Origin: an uncultured Rhizobiaceae group bacterium
Lineage (GTDB): Bacteria; Pseudomonadota; Alphaproteobacteria; Rhizobiales; Rhizobiaceae
Assembly: GCA_937930845.1 (NCBI GenBank)
Contig: CALHBJ010000011.1
Location: 1 to 64,000 of the forward strand
Reading direction: 5' to 3'
DNA: 64,000 nt
The position numbers and the translations under genes are program-made. Each line of letters opens with the position of its first letter. Within the stretch, counting starts at the first letter, position 1. Positions 55,289-63,290 of this stretch are shown piece after piece. The notes under the pieces were generated by a model. It ran no database searches and was not told where the DNA came from. It saw only the letters and a list, made by a program, of their open reading frames with translations.

Positions 55289-56347
55289 TTATGCAGCAAT
55301 ACAGGCGTTGAAAGTGCGCTCGATTTTTTCACGGTCCAGCCCGCGACCGATAAATACCATGCGGGTCTCGCGTTTTTCATCATCGCGCCAGGGCCGCTGA
55401 TGGTCGCCTTCCACAATCATGTGAACACCCTGCACAACGAACCGGTCTTCATCCCCCTTAAACGCCACAATGCCTTTCAGGCGCAGAATATCCGGTCCAT
55501 CAATCTGGGTCAGCTTGTTGATCCAGGGGAAGAATTTTTCATGATCCATGTCGCCTGCCCGCAAAGAAATTGATGTCACTGTTGTGTCATGAGTTGCTGC
55601 ATCCAGACGAGATTCATCGCCATGACTATGGTGGTGGTCATGGGCGTGGCCGTGGTGATCACAGGCCGGGCCGCATTCATGGTCAGGATGGTCATGGTCG
55701 TCTGCAAGAAGAAAATGCGGATCATTTTCAAGAATGCGATCAAGATCAAACGCACCGCGGTCGAGCACATCATTCAGCGCAACGCCAGATCGCTCAGCAG
55801 TTGAAATGACCGCATGGGGATTGATCTTACGCACAGTTGCTTTCAGCCGTTCGATCTCATCGGCCTCAACCAGGTCGGTTTTGTTGATAATCACCACATC
55901 GGCAAAAGCGACCTGGTCTTCAGCTTCGGGCGCATCTTTCAGGGTCTGGGGAAAATGCCGTGCATCCACAAGGGCAATCACCGCATCCAGCCGTGCCTTG
56001 GCGCGCACATCTTCATCCATAAAAAACGTCTGCGCCACCGGGGCGGGGTCGGCCAATCCGGTGGTTTCCACCAAAATGCCGTCAAACCGGCCCTTGCGTT
56101 TCAACAGCCCCTGCACTACCCGCACCAGGTCTCCCCGCACGGTGCAGCACACACAGCCATTGTTCATCTCGTAAATCTCTTCATCGCTTTCCACGATGAG
56201 ATCATTGTCGATGCCAATCTCGCCAAACTCATTGACGATGACCGCAAATTTACGCCCATGGTCTTCCGACAATATCCGATTGAGCAGCGTTGTCTTGCCC
56301 GCACCAAGATAGCCGGTCAGCACTGTTACAGGGGTCAAATCGGTCAT
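55289..56347 (-). CDS. CobW/COG0523-family GTPase with His-rich metal-binding loop
   Basis: About 352 aa, G3E GTPase. Walker A GYLGAGKTTLLN begins at about residue 12, followed by the metal motif CVCC (about 65-68, CxCC) and an NKTDLVEADE guanine motif. Between about 200 and 230 lies a loop of repeated His, Asp and Cys (DDHDHPDHECGPACDHHGHAH), then the CobW_C domain. Such GTPases deliver zinc, cobalt or other metals to client enzymes. Neighbouring nitrile hydratase and amidohydrolases are candidate clients. Start at 56347 (MTDLTPV) has GGA upstream; GTG 56353 is an alternative. Confidence 0.85.
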   Translation of the reverse strand: MTDLTPVTVLTGYLGAGKTTLLNRILSEDHGRKFAVIVNEFGEIGIDNDLIVESDEEIYEMNNGCVCCTVRGDLVRVVQGLLKRKGRFDGILVETTGLADPAPVAQTFFMDEDVRAKARLDAVIALVDARHFPQTLKDAPEAEDQVAFADVVIINKTDLVEADEIERLKATVRKINPHAVISTAERSGVALNDVLDRGAFDLDRILENDPHFLLADDHDHPDHECGPACDHHGHAHDHHHSHGDESRLDAATHDTTVTSISLRAGDMDHEKFFPWINKLTQIDGPDILRLKGIVAFKGDEDRFVVQGVHMIVEGDHQRPWRDDEKRETRMVFIGRGLDREKIERTFNACIAA

Positions 56348-56391
56348 ACTCACATTATCCAGCTTGTTTAACAGGTTTCATATGGGGGCTG

Positions 56392-57180
56392 TCAGTTCGA
56401 CCAGCAAGACAAATCAAACCGGTGCACATCATCCAGCAATTCGCATATTCCCCGACTGGCAATTTCCAGCAATTGTTCGCCTTTTTCTGCTGAGGCGGCG
56501 GCCGCATTTCCCACCACTCCTTTCGGGTTGAGGTCTTGCATTTTCCAGCCAAATCCATGGGGGCCATAGGCACGAAGATGGGTGTAACGTTCCATAAAGC
56601 CCGCCTGCTCACTCGCGAAATTCTCAGCCCGTTCCAGATCAACCGTATCTGGGGCCAGGGCCAGCATCACCGATGTTTCGATATCGCCCCCATGAATGCC
56701 CAGCATTTCCTCGTGGTCGGATACAATGCCCGAACCTTTGATAAACCGGTCCCATTTGGTGGCAACCGCCAGCATCGCCCGGCGCACCCGCAATTCCTGG
56801 CACACAATCGCGGCGATTGGCGAATTGCCCCCATGGGCATTCATCAGCACAATTTTGCCAAGACCCGCATCCGCGCAGGCTTCACCAATTTTGATCCAGC
56901 GCGACAAGGCAGCGTCGAAACTCAAGGTCTTGCTGCCGGCAAAATCCATATGCTCGGTGGAATATCCAACCGGCTCAACCGGTAAGATCACCACATCAAT
57001 TTCAGCGGGCAATTGGCGCGCCATCGCCATGCACACCCCCTCGGCGATTATCGTATCGGTTTCCAACGGCAGGTGCGGACCATGTTGCTCCGTTGCTCCA
57101 AGGGGCAAAACCGCAATGGTGTTCATTGAAACCGGCACATCATGCAATGCCGCCATCGATGATAAGAACCGAACAGGCAT
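56392..57180 (-). CDS. Creatininase-family amidohydrolase
   Basis: 262 aa. Metal ligands match the family: E31, H33 and H36 in GATEQHGPHLPLETDT, D42, then NAHGGNSPI and GIHGGDIETSVML. The family includes creatininase and deformylases acting on cyclic or formylated purine-like compounds. Its start overlaps the upstream 8-oxoguanine deaminase stop by one base (TGATG), so the two are coupled and probably act in one pathway, possibly on a purine-derived product. The exact substrate is not deducible. Confidence 0.85.
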   Translation of the reverse strand: MPVRFLSSMAALHDVPVSMNTIAVLPLGATEQHGPHLPLETDTIIAEGVCMAMARQLPAEIDVVILPVEPVGYSTEHMDFAGSKTLSFDAALSRWIKIGEACADAGLGKIVLMNAHGGNSPIAAIVCQELRVRRAMLAVATKWDRFIKGSGIVSDHEEMLGIHGGDIETSVMLALAPDTVDLERAENFASEQAGFMERYTHLRAYGPHGFGWKMQDLNPKGVVGNAAAASAEKGEQLLEIASRGICELLDDVHRFDLSCWSN

Positions 57181-58547
57181 CAGATATTTTCCAAAAACGC
57201 CTTGGCCGCTTCTCCGTGTTCATGGCGCAGTTTTGCCACATCCATGTTGACCGGCATTGTGTCTTCAACCTTCCACGCCCCGGCGACCATCACCCGGTCC
57301 GCCTCATGCGCACCACACAACACAAGCGCGGCCAAAGGATCACCTGCCCCGGAAAAGCGCAACTCATCCAGTGTGAACATCGACAGGTCTGCCTGCTTGC
57401 CAACCGCAATCTTGCCAATATCATCACGGCCAAGACAACGTGCGGAACCTTCCGTTGCCCAACGGAAGGCATCGAAATGCGTCACCGAAGCCGCATCATA
57501 GGTCAACCGATTGATCATCAGCGCATGGCGTACCGCTTCAATGAGATTTGAATTGTCGTTGGACGCGCTGCCATCCACGCCCAGACCAACCGGGGAACCG
57601 GCAGCTTCCAGTTCCAGTGTGCGGCAATGCCCAGAGGCCAGCACCATATTGGAGGTTGGACAATGGCAAACGCCCACCCCCGCATGGCCAAGGCGGCGCA
57701 CTTCATCATCGTTAAAATGAATGCCATGGGCGAGCCAGACCCGGTCGTTCATCCACCCAAGCTCTTCCAGATAGTCAACCGGACGGCAGCCATAATTGGC
57801 AACGCAATATGCGTCTTCATCGAGCGTTTCGCCCAAATGGGTGTGGCAGGTACAATCATGGCGATGCGCCAGTTCCATCGTTTCCATCATCAAATGTTTG
57901 GTCACGGTAAACGGTGCGCACGGTGCAAGCGCCACCTGCAACATGGAGCCGTCCGAACGGTCGTGATATTTGTTCAGCACCCGCTCGCAATCGGCCAAAA
58001 TGGCATCATCATCTTGAACAATCGAATCCGGCGGCAAGCCACCGTCTTTTTCAGACAGGCTCATGGAACCGCGCGTCACCGTCATGCGGATGCCAAGTTT
58101 CTCGGCTTCCTCCACCTGAATATCCATGGCGTTCTCAAGGCCCGCTGGATAAAGATAGTGATGGTCTGAAACGGTGGTACAGCCACTCATCATCAGTTCG
58201 GTAAGCGCAAGGCGTGTGGCCAGCCGGAACGCATCGGGTTTCACATTGCGTGCCCAGATCGGATACAGGGCCTTCAACCACGGAAACAGTTCCTTGTTGA
58301 TTGCCGATGGATGTGCCCGTGTCATAGTCTGAAAAAAGTGGTGATGGGTATTGATCAGCCCAGGCAAAACCACATGTCGGCTGGCATCAAAAACCTGATC
58401 AACCGGCATGGTCGGCTGGCCGCCGGATGCAACAAGCTCGACAATTTTCGATCCATCGATGACAATTCCGCCACCCGCCCCCGCATTGGCCCCGCCACTA
58501 TTATTGTCGGCCAGAATAGCGAGGGGATTTTTGATCCAGGTTTTCAT
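57180..58547 (-). CDS. 8-oxoguanine deaminase-type amidohydrolase
   Basis: 455 aa, full length for the ATZ/TRZ-like amidohydrolase superfamily. Metal motif H68-x-H70 in LINTHHHFFQTMTRAHPS, with PWLKALYPIWARN, CTTVSDHHYLYPAG, CHTHLGET, AHGIHF, and LGVDGSASNDNSNL carrying the catalytic Asp. The HHHFFQT and DHHYLYP elements are the ones I associate with 8-oxoguanine deaminase, which turns 8-oxoguanine into urate. Start at 58547. It is divergent from the EamA gene and coupled to the creatininase-family gene. Confidence 0.86.
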   Translation of the reverse strand: MKTWIKNPLAILADNNSGGANAGAGGGIVIDGSKIVELVASGGQPTMPVDQVFDASRHVVLPGLINTHHHFFQTMTRAHPSAINKELFPWLKALYPIWARNVKPDAFRLATRLALTELMMSGCTTVSDHHYLYPAGLENAMDIQVEEAEKLGIRMTVTRGSMSLSEKDGGLPPDSIVQDDDAILADCERVLNKYHDRSDGSMLQVALAPCAPFTVTKHLMMETMELAHRHDCTCHTHLGETLDEDAYCVANYGCRPVDYLEELGWMNDRVWLAHGIHFNDDEVRRLGHAGVGVCHCPTSNMVLASGHCRTLELEAAGSPVGLGVDGSASNDNSNLIEAVRHALMINRLTYDAASVTHFDAFRWATEGSARCLGRDDIGKIAVGKQADLSMFTLDELRFSGAGDPLAALVLCGAHEADRVMVAGAWKVEDTMPVNMDVAKLRHEHGEAAKAFLENI

Positions 58548-58695
58548 GATTTTCCGATCGTGAGCACTTTTTGTACGTCAATAAGTCTTTGCAAATCACA
58601 CTATCTCTCCCTGATCAAAACGGGCAAGTTATGTTCTTGAGTTTCAATGTTTGTTGCCCGGATATCCACATTCGGGAAACTCAGTTGGGAGCCCC

Positions 58696-59640
58696 ATGAG
58701 TTCTGCATCAAAAACGACCGTGGCAACAAATCCCCATGCCAATCTGGACAATGTCGTCACGCCCATGGCCGCATGGGCCGCAATCCTGCCCGCCTGGTTT
58801 TTGTTTTCGGTTCTTGATGCGAGCGCAAAATATGTGGTGCTTGCAGGCTTTGCCCCCCTGTTTGTTGCCTGGTGCCGGTTCACCGGACATGCCGTATTTA
58901 TCTGTCTTGCCATGCGCGTTTGGCAGCACCCGGAACGATTGAAATCCAATCACCCCTGGCTTCAGATATTGCGTGGCGCGCTATTGGCCACCGGCACAGT
59001 GACTAATTTTTTAGCCCTGCAACATCTGCAATTGGCACAAGTCATGGCCATCATACTGGCCGTGCCGATGGTCGTGACAGCCCTGTCAGGCCCGTTGCTG
59101 GGAGAATGGGCTGGTTGGCGCCGTTGGTTCGCCGTGATTGTGGGTTTCATCGGCGTATTGGTTGTGGTCAGGCCGGGAACCAGCATGTTCCAGTGGCCCA
59201 TTTTATACTCCCTTGTGACGCTCCTTGCCGCGTCCCTGTATTTTGTCATGACCCGCAAAATGGCAAGTACCGAGACCGATGAAAGCATGATCACCTATTC
59301 GGGCGTTGTGCCCGCATTGATATTGTTGCCCCCCGCCATGGTGCTTGCACAAATACCCACCAGTTGGGATATCTGGCTGGCCCTGCTGGTTACCGGTGTG
59401 TGTGGCGCTGTGGGTCATTTATTCCTCATTCGCGCGCACCGCCTTGCCCCCGCACCGCTCATCGCTCCAGCGGTTTTCTCCCAGATTTTATGGTCTATCT
59501 TGATTGGATATATCGTATTCTCCGACCTGCCCGACGGTTGGACGGTGTTTGGAATTGCCATCATATCCATGAGTGGATTTTATATTTTCAACCGAGAACG
59601 CTCGCTGATTAAGTCACTTGCGGCGGCGCACGCTTCCTGA
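58696..59640 (+). CDS. EamA/DMT-superfamily transporter
   Basis: About 314 aa, ten TM segments in two EamA repeats: ILPAWFLFSVLDASAKYVVLAGFAPLFVAWCRF in the first, VTLLAASLYFVMTRKMASTETDESMITYSGVV opening the second, and PLIAPAVFSQILWSILIGYIVFSDLPDGWTVFGIAII near the end. It exports or imports a small metabolite; specificity unknown. Start at 58696 has GGGAG 4 nt upstream; a 15-residue longer frame lacks an SD. It is divergent from the 8-oxoguanine deaminase gene and precedes the LacI-type regulator. Confidence 0.85.
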   Translation: MSSASKTTVATNPHANLDNVVTPMAAWAAILPAWFLFSVLDASAKYVVLAGFAPLFVAWCRFTGHAVFICLAMRVWQHPERLKSNHPWLQILRGALLATGTVTNFLALQHLQLAQVMAIILAVPMVVTALSGPLLGEWAGWRRWFAVIVGFIGVLVVVRPGTSMFQWPILYSLVTLLAASLYFVMTRKMASTETDESMITYSGVVPALILLPPAMVLAQIPTSWDIWLALLVTGVCGAVGHLFLIRAHRLAPAPLIAPAVFSQILWSILIGYIVFSDLPDGWTVFGIAIISMSGFYIFNRERSLIKSLAAAHAS

Positions 59641-59737
59641 ACGGAATTTTCGTCCACAAACCCGTGATACGAAGGCTTTGGCAGACGGCCATTGGGCATG
59701 TTAAGGAATCCTGTCTGAATGTGGAGCACCCCCTCTC

Positions 59738-60748
59738 GTGGTCGCAAAAATTACCCTGGCAACAATCGCCCATGACCTTGGCGTGTCAACAGCCACCGTT
59801 TCACTGGCGTTGCGTGACTCGCCCCTTGTGGCAGAGGGCACCCGCGTGCGCATCCGCGACCGGGCCAAGGAAATTGGCTATGTTTACGACCGCAGGGCGG
59901 CAAGCCTGCGCACCCAAAGATCCGACATCGTGGGCGTGCTGGTGCGCGATATCATCAATCCGTTTTTTGCTGAAATCCTGCGCTCAATCGAAGCGGAGCT
60001 TGGCACAAACCGCCAGACATTCCTCTTGTGCAATCATGGCGATGATCTGGAACTGCAAAATAATTTCATTTCCACACTCATGCAGTTTGGCGCGGATGGA
60101 GTGATCATGTCCCCATCTGTGGGCACCGATGCGGAAGACATTGACCGCATCGAGGCGGCGGGTCTGAAAGTAACGCTGGTCGCCCGCACGGTGGAAAACG
60201 CCAATGTGCCCGCCTTTCTTGGCAATGACGAGGCCGGGTTTCATCTGGTCACCCGCCACCTGATTGAAAATGGCCACACAGATATCGCCCTTGTTGGTGG
60301 CACCCGCCTCACATCCACCGGGCGCGCCCGCCGCCGGGGCTTTCACGCCGCATTCAAGGAAGCGGGACTGCCTGTTCCCAGCCGCGCAGACATTGAAACC
60401 CCCTATGACCGGAAAGCCGGTTTCGAAGCGGTTGAGAAAATTCTGGCATGCGGCAATCCACCAACGGCGATCGCCTGTTGCAGCGACACCGTAGCGCTTG
60501 GCGTTATGCATGGATTGCGGGCAAAGGGAATTGAACCGGGCAAAGACATCGCAGTCACCGGATATGATGACATCGAAGAAGCGTCGATTTCCAGTCCGTC
60601 ACTCACCACCGTCGACGACGGGCATGATGAAATCGGTCGTTTGGCCGCACGCACCCTGTTTCAAAAGATCAAAGGCGAGGCACCCAACACTGAACCGGTG
60701 CTCATTGCCCCAAATCTGCGCATTCGCGAATCGGTCTCAAAAATCTGA
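59738..60748 (+). CDS. LacI-family transcriptional regulator
   Basis: 336 aa. HTH at residues 4-50 (ITLATIAHDLGVSTATVSLALRDSPLV, RIRDRAKEIGYVYDRRAASL) and a periplasmic-binding-like effector domain (IVGVLVRDIINPFFAEILRSIE, DGVIMSPSVG, TGYDDIEEASISSPSLTTV). GTG start at 59738 with GGAG 11 nt upstream. LacI proteins repress sugar-catabolic genes until a ligand binds. The convergent epimerase and SDR genes are likely targets. Related in style to sugar-acid repressors; the ligand is unknown. Confidence 0.88.
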   Translation: MVAKITLATIAHDLGVSTATVSLALRDSPLVAEGTRVRIRDRAKEIGYVYDRRAASLRTQRSDIVGVLVRDIINPFFAEILRSIEAELGTNRQTFLLCNHGDDLELQNNFISTLMQFGADGVIMSPSVGTDAEDIDRIEAAGLKVTLVARTVENANVPAFLGNDEAGFHLVTRHLIENGHTDIALVGGTRLTSTGRARRRGFHAAFKEAGLPVPSRADIETPYDRKAGFEAVEKILACGNPPTAIACCSDTVALGVMHGLRAKGIEPGKDIAVTGYDDIEEASISSPSLTTVDDGHDEIGRLAARTLFQKIKGEAPNTEPVLIAPNLRIRESVSKI

Positions 60749-60760
60749 TTGCATACCGCC

Positions 60761-61741
60761 TCACGCAGGTAATTTACCGCCAAGCTCATCATCGATATGG
60801 GCCTGAATGACATCTTCAAACCGGGTTTCGCTCACGAAGCCCAATCCAAGTGCACGACTGGCATCGAACTGACGCGGCCAATTGGCCACAATGGCCACAA
60901 TCGTTGGGTCTTCACGCCGCTCAATCCGCTCAACTGCTGCAGGACCCGCAACCTTGCCCAGGGCCGTGATCATTTCACCCACGGTAATTGCCAGGCCCGG
61001 CATTGTCAGATTGCGCCTGGGGCCAATTTTTTCACCATCCATATTGGCCGCATGGAGACAAAATCCAATCGCTGATCGGGGGCTGGCCACCCAGTGCAGA
61101 ACATCGTCAGACACCGGCAAGATCGCGGGTTCCCCGGCCAGGGGTTCGCGGATGATGTTTGAGAAAAAGCCGGAAGCTGCCGCATTTGGAGCACCAGGGC
61201 GAACAACAATCGTTGGCAATCTAAGACCGACACCATCCATGTGACCCTTGCGGGTATAGTCCGCCAACAACAATTCGCCGATGGCTTTTTGTGTCCCATA
61301 TGAGGTGAGCGGCGTGGTGTGAAACTCATCACCAATGCGCTCTGGAAAGGGCGCACCAAATACGGCTATCGACGAGGCATAGACAACACGCGGGCAATAA
61401 TCGCGCTCCTCGATGATCGCGTTAAACAGGTTCTGCGTGCCGTCGAGATTGATCCGGTAGCCCTTTTCAAAATCGGCCTCCGCTTCACCGGAGACGATCG
61501 CTGCAAGGTGAAATATCACATCCGGGCGGGTGCCAACCATGGCCGCAACCGTTGGCGCATCGCTAATGTCACCCGCCTGTTTAGTCACCGCGATATCATC
61601 CGTGCTGGAAACTGCGGCCTCAACAATATCGAATGCATAGATTGCCGTAATCGGGCTGCCGCGCAATGTGCCCTCACTCAACAACCGCTCAATCAGCTTG
61701 CGGCCAATCATGCCGGCTGCGCCCAATACAAGAATTTTCAC
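60761..61741 (-). CDS. denD: NAD-dependent epimerase/dehydratase, D-erythronate dehydrogenase-like
   Basis: About 326 aa, extended SDR. NAD motif GAAGMIGRKL at the N-terminus, active-site YxxxK in SYGTQKAIGELLL, and the stretch ASGFFSNIIREPLAGEPAILPVSDD then HWVASPRSAIGF, which I associate with DenD. DenD oxidises D-erythronate at C2 in C4 sugar-acid breakdown. Start is probably GTG 61741, with GGAG 8 nt upstream; the frame can extend to TTG 61759. The SDR gene ends 24 nt upstream, so they are probably one operon converging on the LacI gene. Other denKC/ote partners are not in the window. Confidence 0.78.
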   Translation of the reverse strand: MKILVLGAAGMIGRKLIERLLSEGTLRGSPITAIYAFDIVEAAVSSTDDIAVTKQAGDISDAPTVAAMVGTRPDVIFHLAAIVSGEAEADFEKGYRINLDGTQNLFNAIIEERDYCPRVVYASSIAVFGAPFPERIGDEFHTTPLTSYGTQKAIGELLLADYTRKGHMDGVGLRLPTIVVRPGAPNAAASGFFSNIIREPLAGEPAILPVSDDVLHWVASPRSAIGFCLHAANMDGEKIGPRRNLTMPGLAITVGEMITALGKVAGPAAVERIERREDPTIVAIVANWPRQFDASRALGLGFVSETRFEDVIQAHIDDELGGKLPA

Positions 61742-61765
61742 GTCACCTACTCCCAGCAATTTCGA

Positions 61766-62500
61766 TCAGAGCGTCCATCCGCCATCAATTGGAATCGCCG
61801 TTCCTGTGGTGAAGGCGCTTTCATCGCTCGCCAGATAGGTGGCAAGGGCGGCAATTTCATCGGCCTCGCCCACGCGCCCCATAGGTTGGCGGGAAACGAA
61901 CATTTCCATGGCCTTGTCCTTGCCACCAACCTCTTTACCCAATTCTTCCACACGCTGTTCCCATGAAGGTGAGCGCACGGTGCCGGGACAAATCGCATTG
62001 CAGCGAATGCCCTGGCTGATGAAATCCACAGCCACTGATTTTGTCAGCCCAATCACCGCAGCCTTGGTGGTGCCGTACACATATCGGTTCGGTGCCCCTT
62101 TGATGGAAGATGCTCCAGAAGACATGTTGATAATGGAGCCACCGCCCCGCGCCAGCATGCCGGGCAGAAAGCTGGAAATAGTGTTGTGCATGCTTTTGAC
62201 ATTGAGATTGAACGAAAATTCCCAGGCAGCCGCATCGCATTCCAGAACCGACCCGTGATGCACAAATCCGGCGACATTCGCCAGGATATCAATGCCGCCA
62301 ATTTCATCAGCCAGTGACTTAACCGCATCAGCATCTGTGACATCCAGCGCCCTGCCGCCAAGATCGCTGACCAGATCAGCGTTCAGATCGGTGGCAATAA
62401 CGGTCGCCCCCTCGCGCGCAAACATATCGGCAATCGCCCGACCAATTCCCTGACCGGCAGCTGTTACCAATGCAATTTTTCCGCCAAGACGTTCGCCCAT
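61766..62500 (-). CDS. Short-chain dehydrogenase, BDH2/DHRS6-like
   Basis: 244 aa, classical SDR. Cofactor motif TAAGQGIG at 13-20, NVAGFVHHG, active-site Ser in NMSSGASSIKG and YxxxK in YVYGTTKAAV. The runs NVAGFVHHGSVLECD, TTKAAVIGLTKSVAVDFISQ and GIRCN closely resemble mammalian BDH2/DHRS6 and bacterial sugar-acid dehydrogenases of that clade. Start at 62500 has AGGGAAT upstream; longer frames to 62656 overlap the acetyltransferase gene. It lies 4 nt after that gene's stop and before denD, so an oxidation step on a hydroxy-acid is likely. Substrate unproven. Confidence 0.83.
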   Translation of the reverse strand: MGERLGGKIALVTAAGQGIGRAIADMFAREGATVIATDLNADLVSDLGGRALDVTDADAVKSLADEIGGIDILANVAGFVHHGSVLECDAAAWEFSFNLNVKSMHNTISSFLPGMLARGGGSIINMSSGASSIKGAPNRYVYGTTKAAVIGLTKSVAVDFISQGIRCNAICPGTVRSPSWEQRVEELGKEVGGKDKAMEMFVSRQPMGRVGEADEIAALATYLASDESAFTTGTAIPIDGGWTL

Positions 62501-62504
62501 AATT

Positions 62505-63176
62505 CTATTCCCTGAATTCTGCCAGCTTTTTGATTTGCTGACCTTTGCTGTCAAAATTCTGCGGGTCAAGCCAGCTTTCAAATGCATGGCGCATGGAATG
62601 CCATTCATGGTCGAGAATTGAAAACCACGCAGTGTCCCGATTGGCGTCTTTGACAATTGCCGCCTGCCGGAAAACCCCTTCAGGGGTCATGCCAAAACGT
62701 TCGGCGGCACGCTTGGATGGCTCATTGGCATTGTTGCATTTCCATTCGAACCGCCGATAGCCCAGATCGTCAAACACATATCTGGCGAACAGATAAAACG
62801 CTTCGGTGGTCACCGGCGTTCTGGAAATCCGACCACCCCAGAATATATGGCCCGTCTCAATGACCCCATTTTCGGCATCGATGCGCATGAGGGTCTGCCG
62901 CCCCTCAACCGTACCGCGCGTTTTGTCGATCACCGCAAAATAGAGCGGATCTTCGCTCGACTGAGCGGTTTCAAGCCACGGTTGAAATGACGCCCGATCC
63001 GGCGGCTTATAGTCTGGAAGGTAAGCAAATCTGTCATCAGCATCCGCAAAAGTTGATGCATCGAAAAGTTCATCCCCGTGCAGCTTTGCCTGCAAGGGTT
63101 CAAGCCGACAATATTGTCCCTCGAGCGAGATTCGCTGGGGTCGCGGGCGCGGTTGCCAATTGGATAGATCAGACAA
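62505..63176 (-). CDS. GNAT-family N-acetyltransferase, RimJ/RimL-like
   Basis: 223 aa. A ribosomal-protein-acetyltransferase-like GNAT fold: RISLEGQYCRLEPLQ at the start, DPLYFAVIDKTRGTVEGRQTLMRID, ETGHIFWGGRISRTPVTTEAFYLFARYVFDDLGYRRFEWKCNNANEPSKRAAERFGMTPEGVFRQ. The RRFEWKCNNANEPSKRAAERFG block forms motif B and CoA contact. It acetylates a primary amine on a small molecule or protein. Probably heads the operon with the SDR and DenD genes. Target unknown. Confidence 0.85.
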   Translation of the reverse strand: MSDLSNWQPRPRPQRISLEGQYCRLEPLQAKLHGDELFDASTFADADDRFAYLPDYKPPDRASFQPWLETAQSSEDPLYFAVIDKTRGTVEGRQTLMRIDAENGVIETGHIFWGGRISRTPVTTEAFYLFARYVFDDLGYRRFEWKCNNANEPSKRAAERFGMTPEGVFRQAAIVKDANRDTAWFSILDHEWHSMRHAFESWLDPQNFDSKGQQIKKLAEFRE

Positions 63177-63290
63177 ATTGACCTCACATGTGATTTGTTA
63201 GGGTACAGTACAGACTATCGGCCAACACGGCTTGCGGTAAGGCCAAAAGCCATCGAAAATGAAGGCCAATTTGGCAAAGGGCATGAGTAT

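Noticed and set aside
62500-62656. 52-residue N-terminal extension of the BDH2-like SDR
   Set aside because: It overlaps the acetyltransferase gene on the same strand, and the normal SDR start at 62500 has an SD.
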